Shown here: in pieces, positions 26,193 through 34,644 of the stretch | How the letters are laid out: every line of letters starts with the position of its first letter | Position numbering within the stretch: the stretch's first letter is position 1 | Program-made: the position numbers and the translations under genes | NCBI GenBank assembly: GCA_942493145.1 | Contig: OW818679.1 | Location: 3,658,001 to 3,722,000, forward strand | Source: ENR-C20 sp942493145 | Lineage (GTDB): Bacteria > Bacillota > Clostridia > Acetivibrionales > DTU013 | Direction of reading: 5' to 3' | Length of the DNA stretch: 64,000 nt | The notes under the pieces: model-generated | Databases searched by the model: none | What the model saw: only the letters and a program-made list of their open reading frames with translations | Told to the model about the DNA's origin: nothing

Positions 26193-27506
26193 CTACTTGA
26201 CTATCATTCTTGGCAGCCAGAGTATGATTTCAGGGAAAACTGTAAATATCACAAGACAGAATATCATGATCAGCATAAACGGTACAATGGATTTGTAAAT
26301 ATCCGCCATGGTAATATCCGGTGGGACAAGCCTCTTCATATAGAACAGGCAGAAGCCGAAAGGTGGTGTTATATAACCAGTCATAAGATTCATTATAAAC
26401 ATCACGCCAATCCATATGCCATCAAAGCCCAATGCCTTCATGACCGGTACAAAAATCGGCACCGTCATCATTATGATTGCTGCCGGGTCTACAAAGCATC
26501 CAAGGATGAGCAGGATTAACATAACCACAACCAATATTACATATTTGGATAACGGCATGCCCATAAACAGGTTCTGTACAGCTTCAATAGCACCAGTCGA
26601 TTGAAAAATTGCAGAGAACGCTGAGCTTCCCAGAATAATCCATATGCACATTGCTGAAAGCTCAAGGGTTTTTAGGCAGGTATCCAAAATTAGTTTCTTT
26701 GTAAGTGTTTTGCGAAGCGCCACACATATAAGACTACCGACACATCCAACAGCTGCCGCCTCGGTAGGTGTCGCTATCCCTGCAAAAATTGATCCGAGAA
26801 CTACTACGATTATGGCTATCGGCAATATCAAGCCTTTTGATGCCTTCATAATCTCTTTGAAGGTCGCTCTTTCCTCTTTTGGAACGGCTGGACAATACCC
26901 GGGTTGAACATGGGAACGGATCAGAGTATACGCTATAAAAAGTCCCGACACAACAAGACCTGAAAAAACACCGCCGGCAAACATTTGTCCTACAGACTCA
27001 TTTGCAAACAATCCATAAAGGACCATCAGAACGCTGGGAGGTATAAGCACTCCAAGGGTTCCGCCGGATGCTATACAGCCAACGGCCAGATGCTTGTTGT
27101 ATCCGTGCTTGAGCATTTGCGGAAGTGCGATAACGCCCATGGAGATAACGGCAGCCGCTGCAGTACCGGTCATGGCTGCAAATATTGTACATACGATAAT
27201 GGTTCCGACGGCCAATCCGCCCTTGATACGACCCATTGTCTTGTACATCAGACCGAAGGCATCCTCGGCTATACCTGATTTTTCCAGAAGGTTTCCAATA
27301 AAAATAAACAGGGGAATGGCTATTGTAATAAAGTTATCCATTTGTGCAAAGGACTGGCTTGCAACCATGTTCATTGCTTTCGGTCCTAAAATCAGGGTCC
27401 CGCCGAATGCTGCAAGACCTCCCATAACGAATGTCAGTGGCAAGCCGCTGATCAGAAGCACTATAAGCGCTCCGAAAATCAACAGCGCGAGCATATTAAT
27501 ATCCAA
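26193..27506 (-). CDS. TRAP transporter large permease (DctM)
   Basis: 437 aa, polytopic, with TIAIPLFIFIGNLLEKSGIA, GVIALPQM, VLIPPSVLMVLYGLF and IATPTEAAAVG. The TTG at 27504-27506 has GGGGG nine bases upstream and overlaps the small-permease gene by 11 nt; the in-frame ATG at 27494 has no RBS. It closes the dctP-dctQ-dctM operon whose promoter is the sigma-54 site at 29306. It is clearly a paralogue of the system at 12-15 kb and not a close duplicate. Confidence 0.95.
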   Translation of the reverse strand: MDINMLALLIFGALIVLLISGLPLTFVMGGLAAFGGTLILGPKAMNMVASQSFAQMDNFITIAIPLFIFIGNLLEKSGIAEDAFGLMYKTMGRIKGGLAVGTIIVCTIFAAMTGTAAAAVISMGVIALPQMLKHGYNKHLAVGCIASGGTLGVLIPPSVLMVLYGLFANESVGQMFAGGVFSGLVVSGLFIAYTLIRSHVQPGYCPAVPKEERATFKEIMKASKGLILPIAIIVVVLGSIFAGIATPTEAAAVGCVGSLICVALRKTLTKKLILDTCLKTLELSAMCIWIILGSSAFSAIFQSTGAIEAVQNLFMGMPLSKYVILVVVMLILLILGCFVDPAAIIMMTVPIFVPVMKALGFDGIWIGVMFIMNLMTGYITPPFGFCLFYMKRLVPPDITMADIYKSIVPFMLIMIFCLVIFTVFPEIILWLPRMIVK

Positions 27507-28005
27507 TGTAGTCTTCCCCCTTTACCAGAACCATAAGGTCGCGTATAAATTTTGCAATAACCTGTAACAGCATTAGGAATGCTCCTATGGGAAGGCATGC
27601 TTTAACCCACCATACAGGCGGACCCCAGATTGATGTGGAATGTTCCCAGATGCTTATGGAAAAAAGCGCCCGGTCGCCTCCCTTCCAGATAAGGGCAATA
27701 CAAAAAGTAGCAGTAAGAACAAATGTGAGCATATCCACCAAAGCCCGGACTCTGACCGGCCATTTAACATAGAAAATATCCATGGATACATGGGCTTTTA
27801 ATTTCATAACGTATCCGCCCGCAAGTACAAAATATATACCGAAAAGCGCAGTGGTAAATTCCGATATCCATAGAGTCGGCCTGTTGAGGATGTATCTGGC
27901 AAAAACCTCGCAAGTTACTAAAATAAAAATGACCGGCAACAGGAATGCAACTACTTTTCCAACGCCTTCATTTATTGAGTCTATCGCTTTCAATACCTTT
28001 TTCAC
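27496..28005 (-). CDS. TRAP transporter small permease (DctQ)
   Basis: 169 aa with four membrane helices (for example VVAFLLPVIFILVTCEVF) and the segment LKAHVSMDIFYVKW typical of DctQ. The start is GTG at 28005 with GGAG about 10 nt upstream. It overlaps the large permease gene and follows the binding-protein gene by 85 nt. Confidence 0.9.
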   Translation of the reverse strand: MKKVLKAIDSINEGVGKVVAFLLPVIFILVTCEVFARYILNRPTLWISEFTTALFGIYFVLAGGYVMKLKAHVSMDIFYVKWPVRVRALVDMLTFVLTATFCIALIWKGGDRALFSISIWEHSTSIWGPPVWWVKACLPIGAFLMLLQVIAKFIRDLMVLVKGEDYIGY

Positions 28006-28090
28006 AATTGGAGTTCTCCTTTATTGAAAAATTGCCGACAGATACGGGGTAGGAACCCCATATCTGTCAACATACTATAGAGAGAATAAA

Positions 28091-29248
28091 TTAACGTCTT
28101 AGACCTTCTGCGCTATAAGGAGGTGTAACCTTTGTAACGTCATCTTTTTCAGCTCGGAATTCCTTTACCATCTGGATAACCTTTGCATTGGTTGCATCTT
28201 TATCTGCAATTATCTGCCATACCTTTTCTGCCGAAACCTGAACCTTTTCCAATTCTTCAGAAGGAAGCCTGTTTACAGTTACTCCAAAGTCACGCTGCAT
28301 TATGTTCAGCGCCCTGGTGTAAGATGCTTTAACCTGTTCGATATGCTCACGGCCACCATGTGTAATAGCGGATTCCATTGCAAATTTCTGTTCAGGAGAG
28401 AATTTGTTCCATACATCCATGTTGATGTAAATGCCTGTCCAGAATCCACCTATCAGTTCGGGCTGTAAATAATTCTTGGTAACTTCCTGGAATTTCATTT
28501 CAAACATTGGTGCCGCATCGCCCCATGTTGCGCCATCTATAACTCCGGTTGAAAGTGCTGAATAAAGCTCACTGCCTGCAATCGAAACAACGGAGGACCC
28601 AATTTCATTGAGCAGGAGAGCCATGGAACCACCGGCACGAAGCTTCATGCCTTTGAGATCATCAAGCTTTAAAACAGGTTTCTTTGTCATAATTGAAGAT
28701 TCATAAACCTGCCAGGGAATATAATAGATATTATGCTTTGCATATTCTGCACGCAGTATCTCAAGGAAACCACGGTGCCACATAAACATGTAGGCTTCAC
28801 TTGAATTTGCATATGCAAGAGGAAGTCCGGAACCGATTTCAGTTACGGGAATTACGCTGGAGAACATGCCCTCAGCCCACATTGCCATGTCAAGGTCACC
28901 ATTTTTTACGGCGTTGAACATCTCGCCGGCCGGCATCAGCTGTCCTGCTCCGAAAAGCTTGACGTTGACTGTTCCCTGGGTGTCTTTGATCATTAAATCA
29001 ACAGTAGGCTTAACGGAAGTGTTTGCCTGCTCACCGCTCTGGTGGCACTGCATCTGCAGATTAAAAGTTTTGGAATCTCCCATGTAGCTTTCAGAAGGTG
29101 CTGCATTTCCAGCAGTGGCTGCTGAAGTATCTGCACCGGCTGCAGTTGCAGTTGCAGTTGTGCTACCTCCGTTGCTGGACGTGCAAGCACTGAATACACA
29201 CAGTACAAACACTGTAACAAGTAGAATTGCTAATACTCTCTTTTTCAT
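28091..29248 (-). CDS. TRAP transporter substrate-binding lipoprotein (DctP)
   Basis: 385 aa from the ATG at 29248 (AAGGAG seven bases upstream); an in-frame start at 29302 would lie over the sigma-54 promoter and is rejected. The lipobox is VFSAC, followed by a Thr/Ala/Ser-rich linker and a DctP domain (VKLFGAGQLMPAGEMFNAVKNGDLDM and LKLDDLKGMKLRAGGS). It should bind a carboxylated substrate and is expressed with the CoA-transferase operon through the same promoter type, which suggests that the imported acid feeds that pathway. Confidence 0.94.
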   Translation of the reverse strand: MKKRVLAILLVTVFVLCVFSACTSSNGGSTTATATAAGADTSAATAGNAAPSESYMGDSKTFNLQMQCHQSGEQANTSVKPTVDLMIKDTQGTVNVKLFGAGQLMPAGEMFNAVKNGDLDMAMWAEGMFSSVIPVTEIGSGLPLAYANSSEAYMFMWHRGFLEILRAEYAKHNIYYIPWQVYESSIMTKKPVLKLDDLKGMKLRAGGSMALLLNEIGSSVVSIAGSELYSALSTGVIDGATWGDAAPMFEMKFQEVTKNYLQPELIGGFWTGIYINMDVWNKFSPEQKFAMESAITHGGREHIEQVKASYTRALNIMQRDFGVTVNRLPSEELEKVQVSAEKVWQIIADKDATNAKVIQMVKEFRAEKDDVTKVTPPYSAEGLRR

Positions 29249-29305
29249 CCTCTTTCTCCTTTTCGATAAAGAATTTTCCGAACAACCTTGCCAGATAATC
29301 ATTAG

Positions 29306-29322
29306 TGCAAATTCTATGCCAA
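29306..29322 (-). promoter_or_regulatory. Sigma-54 promoter of the second TRAP operon
   Basis: Minus-strand TTGGCATAGAATTTGCA, a near-ideal -24/-12 site, 57 nt upstream of the ATG at 29248. The 9-mer ACTGCAACA occurs 177 nt further upstream (29499-29507) and also 174 nt upstream of the CoA-transferase site (26042-26050). Confidence 0.8.
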
Positions 29323-29360
29323 CTTCTTATTATTAAAAGAATCCGGGAGAACAAATCTTA

Positions 29361-29427
29361 AAGTTGACAAAGGAGTTGACAAAGGGACTGGGGGAATGTC
29401 AACTTCCACCCTGTCCCTTTGTCAACT
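29361..29427. repeat. Imperfect long inverted repeat, GTTGACAAAGGGAC type
   Basis: AGTTGACAAAGGGAC at 29374-29388 is the exact reverse complement of 29413-29427; pairing continues inward through G/C runs with mismatches. A further partial copy (AAGTTGACAAAGG) starts at 29361 and an internal GTCAACTT lies in the loop. I recall such repeats scattered in clostridial genomes, but could not check. It separates the LysR gene from the TRAP promoter. Confidence 0.65.
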
Positions 29428-29537
29428 ACAATATTCTAATTGAAATTAGTCCATTTCTCAATATTAAAGTGTTGCAAAAATCTCCTTGTGCTTGCAGAAC
29501 TGCAACACCGATAATTTACATTGCATCTGATATCCGT

Positions 29538-30461
29538 CTAAAATGTCCTGGAGAAGGGTACAGAGAGAGAAATGCCTTCGCACATCTGCTTAAACAAAGC
29601 AAGGCATGGATTTTGATTTTTCGGGTTATAAACACCAACCAGGTCGAAGTTGTGCCCATTCAACTGTTCTCCGTCTACAAGGGGAACAAAGGCAAGGCCC
29701 GGATGTCCGCCGAATTGATGGTCGGCAAGCAGGGAGTATGCGTTATGCACCTGAAGCTGTAAAAGCATTGATTCATGGCTGGCATGGTACCGACAGCATT
29801 TAGGCACAAAATTACATTCCTTTAAATAAGCCTGCATTGCATTATAGCCATTCGGAGTTACCTTAGGTATCATCGTAAAGAAGGGCATGTCCCGCAGGTC
29901 ATTCAGGGTCAGTGTGCTTCTACCGGAAAGTGGATGGCTTTTTGCCAACACTGCAAAAATAGTGCCTTTCTTTATGGTTATATATTCAAGAGACGGCTTG
30001 TCCATCAGTTGGAAGGCAATCGTAAATCCCATATCTATTGTTCCGTTTTCCACATCCGCTACCACATGATTAAATTCATACCAGTCAATTGATACCTGGG
30101 CATTGGGATATCGTATGCAGAAGTCCTGAACCAATGATGTCAGCCCCGTTAGAATTATACTGAACGTACCAAGGGTAAGGGTTCCACTGATATTTTCAGA
30201 AAGCCGGTGTATTTTGTTCACAGCTGAATCAATCTTATCCAGAATCTCTATGGCATCCTTATAAAAGATTTCACCAATGGCTGTGAGCCTTACAAATCGG
30301 TTATCACGGATTAAAAGCTGTACTCCCAGTTCCTCCTCAAGGGAATGAATCTGTTTGCTGACAGCGGACTGGGCAATGAACAATTCTTTTGACGCTTCGG
30401 TAAAGCTGCAATGGCTGGCAACACTGATAAATGATCTTAAAAGCTTATTGTCCATTTTCAT
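29538..30461 (-). CDS. LysR family transcriptional regulator
   Basis: 307 aa, usual length. The N-terminal winged helix is FISVASHCSFTEASKELFIAQSAVSKQIHSLEEELGVQLLIR; the rest is a periplasmic-binding-protein-like ligand domain. RBS GAAAGG lies six bases before the ATG. It is divergent from the MFS gene at 30696, the classic arrangement for LysR control of the neighbour. It ends about 290 nt before the TRAP operon, separated by the inverted repeat at 29361-29427. Confidence 0.94.
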   Translation of the reverse strand: MKMDNKLLRSFISVASHCSFTEASKELFIAQSAVSKQIHSLEEELGVQLLIRDNRFVRLTAIGEIFYKDAIEILDKIDSAVNKIHRLSENISGTLTLGTFSIILTGLTSLVQDFCIRYPNAQVSIDWYEFNHVVADVENGTIDMGFTIAFQLMDKPSLEYITIKKGTIFAVLAKSHPLSGRSTLTLNDLRDMPFFTMIPKVTPNGYNAMQAYLKECNFVPKCCRYHASHESMLLQLQVHNAYSLLADHQFGGHPGLAFVPLVDGEQLNGHNFDLVGVYNPKNQNPCLALFKQMCEGISLSVPFSRTF

Positions 30462-30695
30462 GAAATTCCTTTCAACGTTAACTGGAATGTTGTATTTTTC
30501 AGTTGCATACCAAATTGGAATGGCCTTAGTCCTAAGTGATATTTGAATAGGTATTTCATATCTTATATTATTACAAGTATAGCCATTATATCAATAGTCC
30601 CGGTGTAATTGTACAATCAGTCTCTGCATGTTCCTCGTTATACTTGGTAAAACCCAATGTAATTCTAATCTTTGATCAAAGAAAGGGGAAATGAA

Positions 30696-31997
30696 ATGAA
30701 CGTACAAAAAACAAAAAGCAATTTCGGCAGGAAAGGCTGGGGTATGATTATTTATATCCTGATCCTTTACATGCTGACCGCCGCAGTGGTTGATACCCTC
30801 AACATAAGCGTAGGTGCCTTTGCTGAAATGAAGCAATGGGAATCCAATTCATTGCTTGCTTTTTCAACTATCGGAGGATGGATCGGTGTTATTGGTACAC
30901 TGATTTTCGGGCAATGGGTTGCCAAAAAAGGCGTCAAAACACCTACAGTCATCGGTCTTTTCCTTTTGGGAGCATTCTTCATTTTCAACGGGCAGGTCAA
31001 TTCAATACCAATGTACGCCCTTGCAATAATCCTGTTATCCATTATGTCCAACTGCATTAACCTTGTTGCAACAAACACATTCATGTCCAATTGGTTCCCC
31101 ACCAAAAAAGGTATAGCACTTGGCTGGGCTACAATGGGAATGCCAATTTCAAGTGCAGCAATGGTGCCGATATTTGCTGGAATACTTGGAGCAACCGGCT
31201 CTATCAGCGCGCCTTATCTCTTCTTCGGCATACTGACCTTTTTGGTCGCTATAGCTACAATATTCTTTGTAAAGTCAAATCCGGAAGAAGCAGGAGCTTA
31301 CCCAGACAACGAGCCTATCACTGCTGAACAGGCCAAAGCCAATCTGGATATGATGAATGCCCATAAATCAGAGTGGACTATTCCTAAGCTTCTTGCCTGC
31401 AAACAAATGTGGCTGGTTTCGATAGTTTTCGGATTACTTTTCATATCAATCGTAGCAACAATGACACAGTTCGTGCCCCGCTTTATCGCGGCCGGCTTTA
31501 CTCAGGGCGAAGCCATCCTGTGGCTGAGCGTCGCATCCGTACTCGGAATTCCCGGCAGCTATGCATGGGGCTTTATAGACCAGAAGATAGGCACAAAAGG
31601 AACTACAATAATTTATGGTGTATACATGGCTGTATTACAGTTCCTCAGCGCAATATTCTTTGACAGCAAAGCGATTTCAATAGTTCTCGTCATACTTTTG
31701 GGCATATTGATAGGCGGTATCGGAAACCTTTTCCCTTCAATGGTTATCCAGGTTTTCGGAAGGTTCGACTTTGCTGCAGCCAACAGGATTATCGTTCCTT
31801 TGGTGGTAGCCTTCCGTACCTCGGCATTCATTATAATGGTAGCCGTACTCACAAGCTTCCACGGCTCCTTCAAGGCACTTTTGGTTGTCCTGGGCATTGT
31901 ATCGATTCTTGCCATTATAGCAACATTAATGCTCAGTAACAAGCAAATCGGTACACAAAACGCTGAGAAGATCGACGCACTAAAAGCTGAGGCTTAA
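30696..31997 (+). CDS. MFS transporter, oxalate/formate antiporter-like
   Basis: 433 aa from the ATG at 30696 (AAAGGGG seven bases upstream); a TTG at 30672 in frame is within the leader. About 12 membrane helices, with WVAKKGVKTPTVIG in the 2-3 loop and WFPTKKGIALGWATMGMPISSAAMVPI, a block seen in the OFA-type and related carboxylate MFS families. It is divergent from a LysR gene and is followed by a strong two-way terminator. Transport of an organic acid is likely but the substrate is not readable. Confidence 0.88.
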   Translation: MNVQKTKSNFGRKGWGMIIYILILYMLTAAVVDTLNISVGAFAEMKQWESNSLLAFSTIGGWIGVIGTLIFGQWVAKKGVKTPTVIGLFLLGAFFIFNGQVNSIPMYALAIILLSIMSNCINLVATNTFMSNWFPTKKGIALGWATMGMPISSAAMVPIFAGILGATGSISAPYLFFGILTFLVAIATIFFVKSNPEEAGAYPDNEPITAEQAKANLDMMNAHKSEWTIPKLLACKQMWLVSIVFGLLFISIVATMTQFVPRFIAAGFTQGEAILWLSVASVLGIPGSYAWGFIDQKIGTKGTTIIYGVYMAVLQFLSAIFFDSKAISIVLVILLGILIGGIGNLFPSMVIQVFGRFDFAAANRIIVPLVVAFRTSAFIIMVAVLTSFHGSFKALLVVLGIVSILAIIATLMLSNKQIGTQNAEKIDALKAEA

Positions 31998-32058
31998 ATT
32001 GACAACGGTAGAAATCTCAGAATATACAACGAATAGATAATAGCATTTAAATAACAGC

Positions 32059-32114
32059 AAAAAACGGAACCCGCATAAACTCAGTATTAAAAGTTTATTC
32101 GGATTCCGTTTTTT
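32059..32114. terminator. Bidirectional terminator
   Basis: AAAAAACGGAA at about 32059-32069 pairs with TTCCGTTTTTT at 32104-32114, with inner ATAAACT/AGTTTAT pairing. It serves the MFS gene on the plus strand and the secreted-protein operon (ending at 32143) on the minus strand. Confidence 0.85.
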
Positions 32115-32142
32115 ATGTATTATACAAAATACTTAACCATCA

Positions 32143-33042
32143 TCAGTTAACAGTAATATCCGCCGGCAGCTTAAAGACCTCATCCCCAAACCCTCCTGCC
32201 TGGAATTCGGTTATTATTGTTGTCATCCCGTTCTCTTCATCCCCTGTTATGTTTTTCACCAGCATTCCGGTATTTTTATCTACAAACAGCCTGCTACCCT
32301 TCATGCCCATTACTTCCATATCCAGATAGTACACACAGCAGTCGAATTCTCCCACCTTCTGGTCCGCTTCCTGCGTGTAACCTGCATAGGCCATCCTTGA
32401 AAGAACTCCTTTAGTTTTTATATCTACGTCTGATGTAACACCCATATCATTTTTATCAAAACGTTTTGCAGTTTTTTCATCGAGTTCTGCAATATAATAA
32501 TACTTGCCATCGTATAGCGTAATCCTGTTCAAGGTTTTATCATACTCCTTGAACTTGCCTTCTTTTATCCAATATTCCATTTCCAGGTCCATTCCAAAAG
32601 CATTGTTTTTATCGACATAATGAACCCCTTCAGATGAAAGCAGCTGGCTGTATTTCTCTGCAAGATCGGCAAGTGATGTGCCTGACGGCTGGGCTGCAGC
32701 AGCGCCCATCTGGTCACCGGTGCTTTCTTTATCATCTGGTGCCGTCGCTACGTCCCAGAGTAAAAATTCGATATCCGCCCCCATCGGGTTCCCTTTAACT
32801 TCACTGAACTCATTTGAAAACTCCAGGACAGCCCAATCTGATTCATCAAGCTGGTCAGCCTTTAATCCAGACTGGCTGACCTGTTTGCCTGCTTCGGCCT
32901 TTCTTCCTGCATTCGCATTTTTAGAACCGTCTGATATTGAATCGCCTTCTTTTGAACACCTGGACAGGGCAACAATTATGATGATACATATGACTAGTAT
33001 TGCTAGTATAACTGGCAACAGCTTTTTAATTGTATTCTTCAT
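32143..33042 (-). CDS. Unknown membrane-anchored extracellular protein
   Basis: 299 aa, not recognised. One N-terminal hydrophobic segment (LLPVILAILVICIIIIVALSRC) could be a membrane anchor or, less likely, a lipoprotein signal ending at Cys29. The rest is a soluble beta-rich domain with YYLDMEVMGMKG and MLVKNITGDEENGMTTIITEF, somewhat like the DUF4412-type outer-surface domains (weak impression). RBS GGAGG precedes the ATG. It is last in a three-gene minus-strand operon of exported proteins (35181 to 32143) with gaps of 23 and 22 nt or less. Confidence 0.7.
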   Translation of the reverse strand: MKNTIKKLLPVILAILVICIIIIVALSRCSKEGDSISDGSKNANAGRKAEAGKQVSQSGLKADQLDESDWAVLEFSNEFSEVKGNPMGADIEFLLWDVATAPDDKESTGDQMGAAAAQPSGTSLADLAEKYSQLLSSEGVHYVDKNNAFGMDLEMEYWIKEGKFKEYDKTLNRITLYDGKYYYIAELDEKTAKRFDKNDMGVTSDVDIKTKGVLSRMAYAGYTQEADQKVGEFDCCVYYLDMEVMGMKGSRLFVDKNTGMLVKNITGDEENGMTTIITEFQAGGFGDEVFKLPADITVN

Positions 33043-33064
33043 TCAGCACACCTCCTTACGCTGA

Positions 33065-34621
33065 TTATGGCTTTGTGGCCGGGAAGCCGGTCGCTTCATC
33101 CTCGTCCTGTGGGACAAGCGACGCAAGTGAATTCTCTTCTTCCGCCTTTTGCGCGTCAATCTTATCCTGTATCCTCTGACGTTGATGCTCTTCCCACGCA
33201 GCCTGATCAGCTTCTTTCTGCGCCTCTTCCGCCTTTTGTGCGTCAATCTTATCTTGTATCCTCTGACGTTGATGCTCTTCCCACGCAGCCTCATCAGCTT
33301 CTTTCTGCGCCTCTTCCGCCTTTTGTGCGTCAATCTTATCTTGTATCCTCTGACGTTGATGCTCTTCCCACGCAGCCTCATCAGCTTCTTTCTGCGCTGC
33401 TTCCGCCTCAGCTTTTGCTGCCGCTTCTTCCGCTTCCTGCTGTTTTTGCGCATCCAGTTTTTCCTGCATCTTTGCTTTTATATATTCATCATATTCAGCT
33501 TCTGCAGCTTTCCTCCTGTCATCAGCGTCTTTTGCCTCTTTATCATACTTGTCGGGATCATTCATTGCCTTTTCAAGTATCGCAGGGACTTCCAGGTTAC
33601 TACCGTCAGGCAGTATACCTACGATGATAAGCTTATAGCCTCCCCCGGACTTCTTTAACTGCATTTTGAGGGGCATGTTTGAGCTTGTGGAGGAGCCCTC
33701 GGTTGCCACCTTGTAATTATTATCCAGAGAAAAGGCTTTCGGATCAAATTCACCTTGACTGACAAAGTTGAGGTTCATTTCAAAATTCACAAGACTGGGA
33801 TCATCCGATTTGGTATCAAGGTAGATTTTGGTGCAAGGTGCCTTGCCTGTGATATTGACGCCTCCCGAGCCTTCCCAGAGCGTGGCCAGTCCCATATTTT
33901 CAATAACATCCTGCATGTCGGCTTCCATACTGAAAAATCCAATTGCAGCATAAGGATTATGCACATTGTTATTGAACAGGGGATCTGAACTAGCTGCAAC
34001 ACCGCCGAATTTTTGCGCCATAAGAGAAAATGAGTATCTGATTTTGTTCATATCATACTCGACTGTCTTATGTTGAATTCCATCGGTCCTTATGATCCAG
34101 TCGAATTCCTCGAGCTCTTCCACAGGTATTGTGGGTTTCGGTTCTTCACTGGCAGCCGGGGTTTCCTTTGGCTCGGTGGTAGCACCTGGAGATGCAGATG
34201 ATGTATTGGTTTTTGGCTTTTTCCCTTTCCTTTTACCAGAACTGGTTACTGCCTTCTCTGCCGACTCATCGCCCATAAGTTCAGGATCGCAGGTGATATC
34301 GCTTCTTTTTATATATCCATAGAAGGATACATTTTCAATGTCATTCCACGTCTTGACCATCATATCATACGTCACCAGCACCCAAGTCTTGTCATACTCA
34401 TATACATCAAGTGCTTCAGGAGGATACACCTCTGCCAGGACAGGGAACTGCTCCCCCTTTCCCCAGTATATGTTCGTGAACTTATTGACTTTTCCTGAGG
34501 ATATGGGCGGGGAAGGTTCTTCATCCTCTGCGTACAGGATGGCAGAGCTAAAAGGAAACCCCACCATTATAAATATTGAGATAAATATTGAAATTGCCAC
34601 CTTTAAAAATAAGTTTCTCAA
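33065..34621 (-). CDS. Secreted protein with SH3-like domain and C-terminal 29-residue coiled-coil repeats
   Basis: About 518 aa from the TTG at 34621, which has AGGGG at good spacing; the in-frame GTG at 34630 abuts the RBS. A signal peptide (KVAISIFISIFIMVGFPFSS) is followed by a probable bacterial SH3-like part (about 45-110), a Ser/Thr/Pro-rich linker, a middle domain of unknown type (about 170-350) and a highly charged helical tail. The tail carries three near-identical 29-residue units of the form EEAQKEADEAAWEEHQRQRI followed by QDKIDAQKA, coded by three 87-bp DNA repeats. It looks like a wall-associated stalk or scaffold. Function unknown. Confidence 0.75.
   Translation of the reverse strand: MRNLFLKVAISIFISIFIMVGFPFSSAILYAEDEEPSPPISSGKVNKFTNIYWGKGEQFPVLAEVYPPEALDVYEYDKTWVLVTYDMMVKTWNDIENVSFYGYIKRSDITCDPELMGDESAEKAVTSSGKRKGKKPKTNTSSASPGATTEPKETPAASEEPKPTIPVEELEEFDWIIRTDGIQHKTVEYDMNKIRYSFSLMAQKFGGVAASSDPLFNNNVHNPYAAIGFFSMEADMQDVIENMGLATLWEGSGGVNITGKAPCTKIYLDTKSDDPSLVNFEMNLNFVSQGEFDPKAFSLDNNYKVATEGSSTSSNMPLKMQLKKSGGGYKLIIVGILPDGSNLEVPAILEKAMNDPDKYDKEAKDADDRRKAAEAEYDEYIKAKMQEKLDAQKQQEAEEAAAKAEAEAAQKEADEAAWEEHQRQRIQDKIDAQKAEEAQKEADEAAWEEHQRQRIQDKIDAQKAEEAQKEADQAAWEEHQRQRIQDKIDAQKAEEENSLASLVPQDEDEATGFPATKP
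33145..33405 (-). repeat. Three 87-bp tandem repeats inside the coiled-coil gene
   Basis: Units begin at 33145, 33232 and 33319 and differ at only a few bases. Each codes for 29 residues, so the frame is kept. Such near-identity suggests recent expansion and possible length variation between strains. Confidence 0.9.
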
Positions 34622-34644
34622 TCTGATCACCCCCTACTATAAAC

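Noticed and set aside
29248..29302. Longer start for the second TRAP binding protein
   Set aside because: It would place the start over the sigma-54 promoter and put 18 polar residues before a good lipoprotein signal.
33145..33405. Regular repeats considered as a CRISPR array
   Set aside because: Units are 87 bp, contiguous without spacers, and lie in frame in a gene.
33043..33627. Open frames on both strands across the 33 kb repeats, including an Arg/Lys-rich one
   Set aside because: They only mirror the tandem coding repeat; the minus-strand frame with signal peptide and operon context is the real gene.
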